A stretch of DNA of 64,000 bases from Pseudomonas sp. FP1742. Lineage in GTDB: Bacteria > Pseudomonadota > Gammaproteobacteria > Pseudomonadales > Pseudomonadaceae. The translations under genes and the position numbers were made by a program. Position 1 is the first letter of the stretch; every line of letters starts with the position of its first letter. Shown one piece after another: positions 45,041 to 54,122 of this stretch. Below the pieces are notes generated by a model, which did not search any database, was not told where the DNA came from, and was given only the letters and a program-made list of their open reading frames with translations. Location of the stretch: contig NZ_CP117460.1 of the NCBI RefSeq assembly GCF_030687145.1, positions 2,542,001 to 2,606,000 of the forward strand, given 5' to 3'.

Positions 45041-46288
45041 ATGATGAACGATCAACACTGGGGCCCATCCATCAGTGCCGACATTGTGGTAATCGGCGGC
45101 GGGACCGCCGGCATTGGCCTGGTGGCCAGCCTGCTGAAACGCGATCCGGGCTTGAACATCACCGTCATCGAACCCGCCAGCCAGCATTACTACCAGCCGG
45201 CATGGACGCTGGTGGGCGGAGGTGCTTACACGGTGAAAAACACCGCGCGTCCGATGTCCTCGGTGATGCCGCGTCAGGCCACCTGGTTGCAGGCATCCGT
45301 GACCGACATCGCCCCGGACAGCCAACAGCTGACCCTCGACGATGGCCGCACCGTCGGTTATCAGAACCTTGTCGTTTGCCCTGGCTTGCGCCTGGCCTGG
45401 GAGAAGATCGAAGGCCTGCAGGACACCCTCGGCCGGAACGGCGTGACCTCCAATTACAGCTATCAGCACGCGGCCTACACATGGGAGCTGGTCCAGGGAT
45501 TGCGCGGCGGCAAGGCGATCTTCACCCAGCCGGCGATGCCGATCAAATGCGCCGGTGCACCGCAGAAAGCCTTGTACTTGTCCTGCGATCACTGGCGCAA
45601 AACCGGTGTTTTGAACAGGTTCGACGTCGAGTTCAATCTGGCCGGCGCGGCATTGTTCGGTGTGGCGACGTTTGTGCCGCCGCTCATGAAGTACATCGAA
45701 AAGTACAACGCCCGGCTGGCCTTCAATTCCAATCTGGTCAAGGTTGACGGGCCGGCGAAAACCGCCTGGTTCGAGGTCAAGGATGCTGCGGGCGTCGTGA
45801 CCCTGCAGGAAAAAACCTTCGACCTGTTGCACGTCGTGCCGCCTCAGGTCTCGCCGGATTTCATCCGCCAAGGCCCGTTGGCCGACGCCGCCGGCTGGTG
45901 CGAAGTGAACCCGCACAGCCTGCAACACGTGCGCTATCCGGATGTCTTCGCGTTGGGCGATGTCTGCTCCACCAGCAACGCGAAAACCGCCGCCGCTGCG
46001 CGCAAGCAGATCGTGGTGGTGGCGCAAAACCTGCTGGCCCTGCGCAAGCAGCAGCCGTTGCCGCTCAAGTACGACGGCTACGGTTCCTGCCCGCTGACGG
46101 TGGAGAAGGGCAAGGTGATTCTCGCCGAGTTCGGTTATGCCGGTAAGTTGCTGCCGACCTTTCCCCTCGACCCGACGGTGCCGCGCCGTTCGGCCTGGTT
46201 TCTCAAGGCGACCCTGTTGCCGTGGTTCTATTGGAATGGCCTGCTCAAGGGTCGCGAATGGCTGACCCATCTGTCCAAGGTTGATTGA
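45041..46288 (+). CDS. sqr: Sulfide:quinone oxidoreductase
   Basis: A 415-residue FAD enzyme that oxidises sulfide, passing electrons to quinone and sulfur to a thiol acceptor. FAD fold IVVIGGGTAGIGLVASLL, quinone/FAD segment QHYYQPAWTLVGGG, redox cysteines at 170 (IKCAGAPQKALYL) and near 350 (GYGSCPLTV), and a C-terminal amphipathic region (FLKATLLPWFYWNGLLKGREWL) for membrane binding. Similar to the type II SQR group. Ribosome site AAGGA; ATG at 45044 is an alternative. Followed 9 bases later by the TSUP gene. Confidence 0.92.
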   Translation: MMNDQHWGPSISADIVVIGGGTAGIGLVASLLKRDPGLNITVIEPASQHYYQPAWTLVGGGAYTVKNTARPMSSVMPRQATWLQASVTDIAPDSQQLTLDDGRTVGYQNLVVCPGLRLAWEKIEGLQDTLGRNGVTSNYSYQHAAYTWELVQGLRGGKAIFTQPAMPIKCAGAPQKALYLSCDHWRKTGVLNRFDVEFNLAGAALFGVATFVPPLMKYIEKYNARLAFNSNLVKVDGPAKTAWFEVKDAAGVVTLQEKTFDLLHVVPPQVSPDFIRQGPLADAAGWCEVNPHSLQHVRYPDVFALGDVCSTSNAKTAAAARKQIVVVAQNLLALRKQQPLPLKYDGYGSCPLTVEKGKVILAEFGYAGKLLPTFPLDPTVPRRSAWFLKATLLPWFYWNGLLKGREWLTHLSKVD

Positions 46289-46297
46289 GAGAATCCT

Positions 46298-47104
46298 ATG
46301 TTGCTGGCCAGTTTTTTCGGTGTGCTCATGGGCCTGGTGCTTGGTTTGACTGGCGCCGGTGGCGGTATTCTTGCCGTGCCGGCCCTGGTGCTCGGGCTGG
46401 GTCTGACCATGACCCAGGCGGCGCCGGTCGCGTTGTTCGCGGTGGGCAGTGCGGCGGCGATCGGTGCGGTCGACGGTCTGCGCCATGGCCTGGTGCGCTA
46501 TCGCGCGGCGCTGTTGATTGCTTTGCTCGGCGCGGTGTTTGCGCCGGTGGGTATCTACTTCGCCCATCAGTTGCCGGAAAAGATTCTGAAGGTGCTGTTC
46601 AGCTTGCTGATGATCATGGTGGCCTGGCGGATGCTGCGCCCGGAAAAGCTCGACGACGGTCCCAGCGATCACGGCCATGCCAATTGGGGCCAGAAAAATT
46701 GCATGCTCGATCAGCAGACCGGGCGTTTTTCCTGGACCGCCAAATGCACCGCGACCCTCGCAGCCCTCGGCGCGGTGACCGGCGTTGTCTCGGGGCTGCT
46801 CGGGGTCGGTGGCGGTTTTCTGATAGTGCCGGCGTTCAAGCAACTGACCGATGTGCAGATGCGCGGGATCGTCGCCACGTCGTTGATGGTGATCAGCCTG
46901 ATTTCGATCATCGGGGTGATCGGCGCGTTTCACGCCGGGGTACGGATCGATGGTTTGGGCGTGTCGTTCATTGTCGCCAGCATCGTCGGGATGATCCTCG
47001 GCCGGAAACTCTGTGCGCGGGTGCCAGCCCGAGGGTTGCAGATGGGCTTCGCCAGTGTCTGCGTGGTGGTCGCTGTTTACATGCTGTTTAGAGCGCTCGC
47101 CTAG
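46298..47104 (+). CDS. TSUP-family (TauE/SafE) sulfur-anion exporter
   Basis: A 268-residue inner-membrane protein with two repeated halves of four helices. The repeat motif appears as GLTGAGGGILAVPALVLGLG in the first half and GLLGVGGGFLIVPAFKQLTD in the second. The central loop is hydrophilic with one Cys (NCMLDQQTG). In this operon it most likely exports sulfite or thiosulfate formed from persulfide oxidation. It is co-transcribed with sqr. Confidence 0.9.
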   Translation: MLLASFFGVLMGLVLGLTGAGGGILAVPALVLGLGLTMTQAAPVALFAVGSAAAIGAVDGLRHGLVRYRAALLIALLGAVFAPVGIYFAHQLPEKILKVLFSLLMIMVAWRMLRPEKLDDGPSDHGHANWGQKNCMLDQQTGRFSWTAKCTATLAALGAVTGVVSGLLGVGGGFLIVPAFKQLTDVQMRGIVATSLMVISLISIIGVIGAFHAGVRIDGLGVSFIVASIVGMILGRKLCARVPARGLQMGFASVCVVVAVYMLFRALA

Positions 47105-47125
47105 CGCGCACCGGTTCCTGTGGAC

Positions 47126-47144
47126 GCCTGTGGGGGCCACAGGC
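47126..47144 (+). terminator. Hairpin after the TSUP gene
   Basis: GCCTGTGG-GGG-CCACAGGC, an 8-bp perfect stem with a 3-base loop 22 bases after the stop. The usual T-run is missing, so termination is probable but not certain. The rest of the gap to 47312 shows only diffuse GC-rich pairing. Confidence 0.5.
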
Positions 47145-47312
47145 TTACACCCTAAGTTCCGGGCCTGGCCGGCGGGTGGTCTTACACCGAATTTGCCGCG
47201 CGCCACCGGCCAGTCCAAAGCATCTGACAACCGCCCCCAAGGCAGCGTATGACGCCGCCTGTCCGCTTTCGATAATCGCCTCCGACATCAAGTCCCCGTA
47301 GCGGAGCGCGTC

Positions 47313-48497
47313 ATGCACAACAATAAGAACTTCAAGCATCGTTTCTTGCCGGCTTTCATCGTTAGTCTGTCATCCCTGGGCCTGAGCTCAATCGCCCAGG
47401 CCGAGATCATGCTGTACGACAAGGACCAGACCACGTTCTCTACCGATGGCTACATCAACGCCTTCTATGTGAACAGCGACGTGGACCGGGCCGGCGATCA
47501 GTACGACCGGCGCCAGGCGCGGGTGAAGATGGGTTTTTTACCTAACTATCTGGGTTTCAACATGGGCAAGCAGGTCGATGACCTCAAGCTCGGCGCCCGC
47601 GCCTCGTTCTGGGTGACCATCAACGACAGCGAAACCAACGGTACCGACACCGCCATCGACGTGCGGCAGTTCTACGGCACAGTGGCCAACCCGGAGTGGG
47701 GCGAGGTGCTGATCGGCAAGGATTTCGGCCTGTTTGCCCGCTCCAACATCCTGCTCGACGAACTGCTGGCCGGTTATGGGCAGGTCAGCGATACGTTGGG
47801 CCTGGTGGACGGCGGCGGGGTGTCGTTCGGCAACATCGGCAGCGGTTATCCGTACCCGTTCCCGACCTCGCAGATTACCTATCGCACCCCGATCATGGAC
47901 GGCTTGCGGGTGGCGGTGGGGATCATGGACCCGGTCGACACCAACGACAGCAGCGCAACCGGCAAGGCGTACCAGGAGAACCCGCGCACCGAGAGCGAGA
48001 TCACCTATCAGTTCGACCTCGGCGGGGCGAAGATTTACAGCTGGCTCAATGGCAGCTACCAGACATCGGATAACACCGATTCCAGCGTCGGGTCCGTCAC
48101 CTCCAAAGGCGTCGGCTATGGCGTGCAGGCGAAGATGGGCGGGCTGTCGCTGACCGGTTCCGGTTTCCAGGCCAAAGGCATCAACCCGTTCTTCACCAAC
48201 AACGCCGGCGAGCCGACCCTGCGCAATGTCGACAGCGACGGCTACCTGTTGCAGGGCTCCTACAAACTGGGCAAGAACCGTCTGGCCTTGTCTTATGGCA
48301 AGACCAAGGACGACGGCAACGGCGTGGTGGGCAGCGGTGCCGATTACGAGACTCGCGGCGTTGCGCTGTTCCATGACGTCAACGACAACCTCAAGCTGGT
48401 GGCCGAGTACAACCAGTTTGAAATCAACGGTCACGACACCAGCGCCCAGAATGAGAACACCGATACGTTTGCGGTGGGGGCGGTGTTGACCTGGTAA
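47313..48497 (+). CDS. Outer membrane porin
   Basis: A 394-residue porin with a signal peptide (cleavage after SSIAQA, residue about 30), mature start EIMLYDKDQTTFSTDGYINAF, the general Gram-negative porin pattern of alternating strands (YGTVANPEWGEVLIGKDFGLF) and a terminal aromatic (VLTW). Positioned at the edge of the alcohol-oxidation locus, so it may admit alcohols or related acids; its role is inferred from context only. Confidence 0.85.
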   Translation: MHNNKNFKHRFLPAFIVSLSSLGLSSIAQAEIMLYDKDQTTFSTDGYINAFYVNSDVDRAGDQYDRRQARVKMGFLPNYLGFNMGKQVDDLKLGARASFWVTINDSETNGTDTAIDVRQFYGTVANPEWGEVLIGKDFGLFARSNILLDELLAGYGQVSDTLGLVDGGGVSFGNIGSGYPYPFPTSQITYRTPIMDGLRVAVGIMDPVDTNDSSATGKAYQENPRTESEITYQFDLGGAKIYSWLNGSYQTSDNTDSSVGSVTSKGVGYGVQAKMGGLSLTGSGFQAKGINPFFTNNAGEPTLRNVDSDGYLLQGSYKLGKNRLALSYGKTKDDGNGVVGSGADYETRGVALFHDVNDNLKLVAEYNQFEINGHDTSAQNENTDTFAVGAVLTW

Positions 48498-48525
48498 CCC
48501 CGCAGTCGCCACAACGCAGATCCAA

Positions 48526-48615
48526 TGTGGGAGCGGGCTTGCTCGCGAAAGCGGCCTTCCAGTCAACTATTATGTTGCCTGACACTGCGCTTTCGCGAGC
48601 AAGCCCGCTCCCACA
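48526..48615. repeat. REP inverted pair (family A)
   Basis: Standard arms, between the porin and the FIST-domain gene. Confidence 0.95.
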
Positions 48616-48745
48616 GGGGATTTGTGGTGTTCTGTAGATATTGTCGTCCTCTCATCCCATCGAACCACCCACCCGCTACCCAAGTAGCATTCGTCACCGC
48701 CGGCAGGCTTCGTACACTCGAGCCTCATACAGGCGAGGGGCGACG

Positions 48746-49909
48746 ATGCAGCAGGTTCAGAGTGACGGTGTGGTCAGTGCCATGTCCCAGGCCATCGATG
48801 CCCAGCAAGCGGCGCAGGATCTGGCGCGACAACTTTTGCACCCGCATTTGGGCTTCGTGCTGTTCTTCTGTTCCGCCGAGTACGACTTGCAGGCGCTGGG
48901 CCAGGCGTTGCAACAGAGCTTCGGCGGCATTCGCCTGGTGGGCTGCACCAGTGCCGGCGAAATCACCCCCCAAGGTTATGGCCGTAGTTGCGTGACGGCC
49001 GTGGGTTTCGATCATCGACACTTTTCCATCTCCACCGAACTGATCGACGAGATGGAGCATTTCAGCCTGATCGATGCCCAGCAAATGGTCGAGCGTCTGG
49101 TCAGTGGTTGTCGCAGCAACACCCTGGCGCCGATCAAGGGCAACAGCTTTGCCCTGACCCTGCTCGATGGCTTGTCCAGTCGTGAAGAAATGGTGCTCGC
49201 TGCCTTGAGCGCGGCGTTGGGCGATATTCCGCATTTCGGCGGTTCGGCTGGCGACGACAATTACCTGACCCACACCCACGTGTATTTCGGCGGCGAGTTT
49301 CACAGCGGCGCGGCGGTGGTGGTGCTGGTCAATACCTGGCTGGACTTCGAAGTGTTCACCACCCACCACATCCTGCCCCGGGCCGAAAAACTGGTGGTCA
49401 CCGCCGCCGACAGCGCCTCGCGCCGGGTATTCGAACTCAACGCCGAACCCGCCGCCGAAGAGTACGCCCGGCACATCGGTGTCGCGGTGGCCGACCTCGA
49501 TTACCGAGTCTTTGCCGCGCACCCGTTGGCGGTGCGGATCAACGATCAGTATTACGTGCGGGCGATCCAGCAGGTTCATCCGGACCTGAGCCTGAGTTTC
49601 TATTGCGCGGTGGAAAACGGCATCGTCCTTACCGTCATGCGCCCCGGCCCCATGCTGCCGAACCTGCAAAACCTGTTCGACGGTTTACAGGAACGTCTCG
49701 GCGACCTGTTGCTGACCATCGGCTGCGACTGTTTTCTCAGGCGCCTGGAACTGGAAGATGCCGGCAGTCTCGAGCAGATCGGCGCGTTCCTGCGGGAGCA
49801 ACGGGTGATGGGTTTCAATACCTACGGAGAACAGTTCAATGGCATGCACATCAACCAGACCTTCACCGGGGTTGCCATTGCCCGAGGACGCTCCCCTGGA
49901 CAGCGCTGA
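48746..49909 (+). CDS. nosP: FIST-domain sensor protein (NosP-like)
   Basis: A 387-residue cytoplasmic protein with FIST_N (about residues 30-225; LVGCTSAGEITPQGY and HFGGSAGDDNYLTHTHVYF) and FIST_C (about 230-370; YVRAIQQVHPDLSLSFYCAVENG and GFNTYGEQFNGMHINQTFTG). In P. aeruginosa the FIST protein next to the same hybrid kinase is NosP, a haem protein that senses nitric oxide and inhibits the kinase. The name rests on this gene pair. The ATG at 48746 has GAGGGG upstream. It overlaps the kinase gene. Confidence 0.8.
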   Translation: MQQVQSDGVVSAMSQAIDAQQAAQDLARQLLHPHLGFVLFFCSAEYDLQALGQALQQSFGGIRLVGCTSAGEITPQGYGRSCVTAVGFDHRHFSISTELIDEMEHFSLIDAQQMVERLVSGCRSNTLAPIKGNSFALTLLDGLSSREEMVLAALSAALGDIPHFGGSAGDDNYLTHTHVYFGGEFHSGAAVVVLVNTWLDFEVFTTHHILPRAEKLVVTAADSASRRVFELNAEPAAEEYARHIGVAVADLDYRVFAAHPLAVRINDQYYVRAIQQVHPDLSLSFYCAVENGIVLTVMRPGPMLPNLQNLFDGLQERLGDLLLTIGCDCFLRRLELEDAGSLEQIGAFLREQRVMGFNTYGEQFNGMHINQTFTGVAIARGRSPGQR

Positions 49910-52472
49910 CCTTCAGGCGCAGATCGCCAGCCTGCGCCACGAAAACCACAAACTGCAGCGCATCAATGGCGCGCTGATCGAGCGCATCGAGTCCGGCATC
50001 ACCCGGGGCAACGACCCGTATGCGGCGTTCCAGCATTCGGTAGTGCTGGCCGAGCAGGTGCGTGAGCGCACCGATGCCTTGAACCAGGCCATGGCCGAAC
50101 TCAAGGCCGGCAATCACTTGCTCAGCGAAGCGCGGCTGCGGGCCGAAACCGCCCACCAACACTTGATCGACGCCATCGAAAGCATCTCCGACGCCTTTGT
50201 GCTGTTCGACGCCGAGCAGCGGATCGTGCTGTTCAACAGCCGCTTCAAGGCGTTCTGGGGCAACAGCCGGGTGCGGATCAACGCCGGGATGCGCCTGCGC
50301 GAGGTCAAACGCTTGATGACCTCGACCGGGCTGTTCAGCGAAGAACCCCGGGGGCATGCCGACGAAAACCTGCTCTACCGCCTGCATAACGGGCGCTGGC
50401 TGCAAGTCAGTGAACGGCCGACCCAGGAAGGCGGGCGGGTGATCCTGTTCACCGACATTACCGACGTCAAACTCAGCGAAACCCTGCGCCGCGAGCAGGC
50501 CGTGGCGCAGAAGTCGCACCTGCTGCAACGGGCGGTCGACAACCTGTCCCAAGGGGTGGCGATGGTCAATGCCGAGGGCATTCTGGAACTGTGGAACCGG
50601 CGCTTCCTGGAACTCAGCGGCCTGGCTCCGGTGGCGGCCCATCGGCCGTTCGCCGAGGTGATCGCCGACAGTGAACTGAACCTGCTGACCCCGGCCAGTC
50701 GCGATGCCAACGGGCGGTACGTGCAGGAATGCGAGCAGCGCCTGTACGATGGCCGGGTCCTGGAAATCCGCACCCATCCATTGCCCACAGGTGGTTTCGT
50801 CAATACCTTCACCGACATCACCGAACGCTATCAACACGCCGAAGCCCTCAGCGAAAGCGAGCGCTGGATTCGCCTGATCACCGACCATGTGCCGGCGCTG
50901 ATCGCCTACCTGAATGCCGATCTGGTCTACGAATTCACCAACAAAGTCTACGAAGAATGGTACTGCTGGCCCCGGGGCGTGATGCTCGGGCAGAGCCTGC
51001 GCGAAGTGCACAGCGAGCAGCACTATCAGCGCCTGGAGGCCTATGTGGCCCGGGCCCTGGCCGGCGAAAGCGTGACGTTCGAGTTCGCCGAAACCAACAT
51101 CAACAATCAGGAGCGCTACATGCTGCGCTCCTACGTGCCCAATCGCCTGGCCAGCGGGGAAGTGGTGGGGATTTTCGTGTTGATCCGCGACATCACCGAG
51201 CGCCGCCGCACCGCCGAGGCGCTGCATCAGGCTTATCAGAACCTTGAATTGCGGGTGCGCGAACGCACCACCGAACTGACCACCCTCAATGACCAATTGC
51301 TGCGCGAAATCGACGAGCGTCGCCGCGTGGAATCACGCTTGCGCGAGGCCAAGCTCGAGGCCGAGCAGGCCAACCTGTCGAAGACCAAATTTCTCGCCGC
51401 CGTCAGCCACGATCTGCTGCAACCGCTCAATGCCGCGCGGCTGTTTACCAGCGCGTTGCTGGAGCGCCGGGAGCCGGTGGCCAACGAGAATCTAGTGCGC
51501 AACGTCAGCAATTCCCTGGAAGACGTGGAAAACCTGCTGGGCACCCTGGTGGACATTTCCAAACTGGATGCCGGGGTGATCAAGGCCGACATTGCGCCGT
51601 TCGCCCTCAGCGAATTACTGGAAAACCTCGCCGCCGAATACACCCAAGTGGCCCGCAGTGAAGGCCTCGAGCTGCATTTCATCCCGTGTTCGGCGCTGGT
51701 GCGCAGTGACATTCAGTTGCTCGCGCGGATCCTGCGTAATCTGCTGAGCAATGCCATTCGCTATACCTACAGCGGACGTGTGGTGCTCGGCTGCCGGCGC
51801 CATCACCAGCGGCTGACCATCGAAGTCTGGGACAGCGGCATGGGCATTGCCGAAAACCGCCTGGAGGAGATTTTTCAGGAGTTCAAGCGCGGTGACGTGC
51901 AACGCCCGGATCAGGACCGCGGTTTGGGGCTGGGTCTGGCGATTGTCGAGAAAATCGCCCGTATTCTCGGCCACCGGATTCACGTGCGTTCATGGCCGGG
52001 CAAGGGCTCGATGTTTTCCGTCGAAGTGCCTTTGAGCGCCACGGCGCCGAAGGCGTTGCCGAATTTATTGATGAGTGAACCGATGCTCGAGCGCCTGCGA
52101 GGTGCCCGGGTGTGGGTGCTGGACAACGACGCAGCGATTTGCGCCGGGATGCGCACCTTGCTCGAAGGCTGGGGTTGTCGGGTGGTCACGGCGCTGTCGG
52201 AGGAAGACCTGGCGCGGCAAGTGGACAACTATCACGCCGAAGCCGACCTGTTGATCGCCGACTATCACCTGGATGACGAGCAGAACGGTGTCGACGCCGT
52301 GGCCCGCATCAACGCCCGGCGCGCCTCGGCGATCCCGGCGATGATGATCACCGCCAACTACAGCAATGAACTCAAACAACAGATCCGCGAACTGGGCCAC
52401 ACCCTGATGCACAAACCGGTGCGGCCGATGAAGCTCAAGACGGCGATGAGTCATCTACTCGGCAGGCCTTGA
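49839..52472 (+). CDS. nahK: PAS hybrid sensor kinase (NahK/ErcS'-like)
   Basis: An 877-residue soluble hybrid kinase with no membrane helix. After a coiled coil come PAS domains at about 90-205, 210-335 and 340-460 (IDAIESISDAFVLFDAEQRIVLFNSRF; LSQGVAMVNAEGILELWNRRFLEL; VPALIAYLNADLVYEFTNKVYEEW). A second coiled coil precedes the phospho-acceptor His in FLAAVSHDLLQPLNAARL, the ATPase (GLGLGLAIVEKIARI) and a C-terminal receiver (LLIADYHLDDEQNGVDAV). The frame opens 71 bases inside the FIST gene; real initiation may be at TTG 49872 or 49878. It likely feeds ErbR-type or other regulators of alcohol oxidation and biofilm. Confidence 0.85.
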   Translation: MACTSTRPSPGLPLPEDAPLDSADLQAQIASLRHENHKLQRINGALIERIESGITRGNDPYAAFQHSVVLAEQVRERTDALNQAMAELKAGNHLLSEARLRAETAHQHLIDAIESISDAFVLFDAEQRIVLFNSRFKAFWGNSRVRINAGMRLREVKRLMTSTGLFSEEPRGHADENLLYRLHNGRWLQVSERPTQEGGRVILFTDITDVKLSETLRREQAVAQKSHLLQRAVDNLSQGVAMVNAEGILELWNRRFLELSGLAPVAAHRPFAEVIADSELNLLTPASRDANGRYVQECEQRLYDGRVLEIRTHPLPTGGFVNTFTDITERYQHAEALSESERWIRLITDHVPALIAYLNADLVYEFTNKVYEEWYCWPRGVMLGQSLREVHSEQHYQRLEAYVARALAGESVTFEFAETNINNQERYMLRSYVPNRLASGEVVGIFVLIRDITERRRTAEALHQAYQNLELRVRERTTELTTLNDQLLREIDERRRVESRLREAKLEAEQANLSKTKFLAAVSHDLLQPLNAARLFTSALLERREPVANENLVRNVSNSLEDVENLLGTLVDISKLDAGVIKADIAPFALSELLENLAAEYTQVARSEGLELHFIPCSALVRSDIQLLARILRNLLSNAIRYTYSGRVVLGCRRHHQRLTIEVWDSGMGIAENRLEEIFQEFKRGDVQRPDQDRGLGLGLAIVEKIARILGHRIHVRSWPGKGSMFSVEVPLSATAPKALPNLLMSEPMLERLRGARVWVLDNDAAICAGMRTLLEGWGCRVVTALSEEDLARQVDNYHAEADLLIADYHLDDEQNGVDAVARINARRASAIPAMMITANYSNELKQQIRELGHTLMHKPVRPMKLKTAMSHLLGRP

Positions 52473-52497
52473 GGCTTCTGGTGTTTTTGAGGGCCTC

Positions 52498-52569
52498 TTC
52501 GCGAGCAAGCCCGCTCCCACAATGACCGAGTCGACTCAGATCTAATGTGGGAGCGGGCTTGCTCGCGAA
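52498..52569. repeat. REP inverted pair, reversed order
   Basis: TTCGCGAGC...CCCACA followed after a short 24-base spacer by TGTGGGAGC...GCGAA, between the convergent kinase and erbR genes. Confidence 0.92.
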
Positions 52570-52591
52570 GGGGGCGACTCGGTCTGCGAAC

Positions 52592-53257
52592 TCAGCGCCG
52601 CAAATACGACCCGAAATCAATATCCCCGGCACTCAAGATCGCCTGCACCCGGTTGTGCACATTGAGTTTGCGCAAGATCGCCGAGACGTGGGCCTTGACC
52701 GTGGTTTCGGCGATTTCCAGGGTGTAGGCGATCTGTTTGTTCGATTCGCCCTTGGTCATGCGCTCAAGCACCAGCAACTGTTTGCGGGTCAGCGCCTGGA
52801 GCAGCTCCGGCGGGAAGCTCGGGGTCTCGCTCATGCGCCGGCTGGCGCCGCTCTTTTGCGTGCGGATGATGTCCGGCGGCAGGTACACATTGCCATTGAG
52901 AATCTGCTGGATGGCTTCGGTCATCTGCACCCGTGGCGACGATTTGGTGATGAACCCCACCGCGCCATAGGTGATGGCTTGCAGCACGATCTGCTTGTCC
53001 TGTTCGGCCGAAACGATCACCACCGGAATGGTCGGCGCTTCGTTGCGCAGGTTGATCAGGCCATTGAGGCCGTGCATGCCGGGCATGTTCAGGTCGAGCA
53101 GGATCAGGTCCAGGTCGTCGTGTTCCTGGGTCAGGGCCAGCGCGCTGTCGAGGTCGGCGGTTTCCATGACTTCGCTGCCGGGGAAACCGTCGCTGATGAC
53201 GTTGTGAATGGCTTCGCGAAACAGCGGGTGATCATCGGCAATCAGAATTTTGTACAT
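52592..53257 (-). CDS. erbR: NarL/LuxR-type response regulator ErbR (AgmR/PedR1)
   Basis: A 221-residue response regulator. Receiver with Asp8-Asp9, phospho-acceptor in LLDLNMPG (about residue 55) and Lys near 105. The LuxR-type helix-turn-helix reads [40 protein letters not shown]. This matches AgmR/ErbR/PedR1, the activator of PQQ-dependent alcohol oxidation genes in P. putida and P. aeruginosa. It follows the CXXCW gene by 59 bases and may share its promoter. A NarL-type operator motif recurs before five genes here. Confidence 0.88.
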   Translation of the reverse strand: MYKILIADDHPLFREAIHNVISDGFPGSEVMETADLDSALALTQEHDDLDLILLDLNMPGMHGLNGLINLRNEAPTIPVVIVSAEQDKQIVLQAITYGAVGFITKSSPRVQMTEAIQQILNGNVYLPPDIIRTQKSGASRRMSETPSFPPELLQALTRKQLLVLERMTKGESNKQIAYTLEIAETTVKAHVSAILRKLNVHNRVQAILSAGDIDFGSYLRR

Positions 53258-53316
53258 GGCCTTTCACCTCATTATTTTTTTGATCAGGGTGTGGCAACAA
53301 CACGCAAGCGCTCGGG

Positions 53317-53874
53317 TCAGGGAAAGGGCTCGGGCCGGGCCGGTATCACGGGCAGATTCGCCGCTTGCCAGGCATCCAGACCGTCGCGGTACCAATACAG
53401 TGTTTTATAGCCCATGGATGCGGCGCGTTTTACCGCGTTCCAACTCAGCCAGCAATCGGAGCGGCAGTAAAAGACCAACGGTTGCGCGGGATCGCCAGCG
53501 GTCAATGTGTTCAGGTTACGCGCAAAATAGTCTTGCCAGGCGGGTGTCAGATCGCCGTCACCGGTATTGGCCAGCCAATGGCTGCCGGGCAGGTTCTCGT
53601 GGGGCTGGTCTTCGATGAAACGGCCCTGCAGCCATTGTCGGCGGTAGACGTCGATCAGTACCGGCCGGGGCGTTTGCTTGAGCAGATCTTGCAGGCCGGG
53701 CGTGTCGATGATACTCGTGCCCTGGAGCTGGGTCGGGGTCGGGCTGCGGTACAGGCCGATGCGATAACCGTCGGCGGAGAACAGCGCTGTTTCGGCTTGC
53801 GCGGCGCCCAGCACCAGGCTCAGCGACAGCGCGGCGAAAGAAGGGCGCAGCAAAACACGTCGGGCACGCGGCAT
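53317..53874 (-). CDS. PQQ-dependent catabolism-associated CXXCW protein
   Basis: A 185-residue periplasmic protein: signal peptide (cleavage near residue 27 after GAAQA), a rhodanese-like C-terminal half, and the diagnostic motif YCRSDCWLSWNAVKRA followed by WYRDGLDAW. The family occurs only beside PQQ-dependent alcohol dehydrogenase loci; its function is unknown, perhaps a redox or sulfur-handling helper for the c-type cytochrome or dehydrogenase disulfide. Promoter motif at 53956-53968. Confidence 0.88.
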   Translation of the reverse strand: MPRARRVLLRPSFAALSLSLVLGAAQAETALFSADGYRIGLYRSPTPTQLQGTSIIDTPGLQDLLKQTPRPVLIDVYRRQWLQGRFIEDQPHENLPGSHWLANTGDGDLTPAWQDYFARNLNTLTAGDPAQPLVFYCRSDCWLSWNAVKRAASMGYKTLYWYRDGLDAWQAANLPVIPARPEPFP

Positions 53875-53955
53875 GGGGGTCAGTCCTTATAGTTATGAAC
53901 CCATTACATGCCAGTAGCGGTGCGTTGTGAATGCGACGATAGACAGGTAAACCAG

Positions 53956-53968
53956 TACTAAAGTAGTA
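53956..53968 (-). promoter_or_regulatory. TACTACC-type operator upstream of the CXXCW gene
   Basis: TACTAAAGTAGTA; read in gene direction TACTACTTTAGTA. The flank CCAG is shared with the site at 57902. Near end 82 bases before the start codon. Likely ErbR target; see the finding on the recurrent motif. Confidence 0.5.
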
Positions 53969-54018
53969 ATTTTGTCCTGTTTTATGGAACACCTATGCTG
54001 TGTTCAATGAAGATCCAA

Positions 54019-54108
54019 TGTGGGAGCGGGCTTGCTCGCGAAAGCGGTGTGTCAGTCAACAGGGATGTCGGATGGACTGTCCTCTTCGCGAGCAAGCCCG
54101 CTCCCACA
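54019..54108. repeat. REP inverted pair (family A)
   Basis: Standard arms, in the 53875-54122 gap between the CXXCW gene's promoter and the 3' end of the ABC permease gene. Confidence 0.95.
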
Positions 54109-54122
54109 GGGGGATTGTGGTG

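Noticed and set aside
44984..47230. Minus-strand 748-codon ORF
   Set aside because: Antisense to sqr and the TSUP gene, which have clear motifs and ribosome sites.
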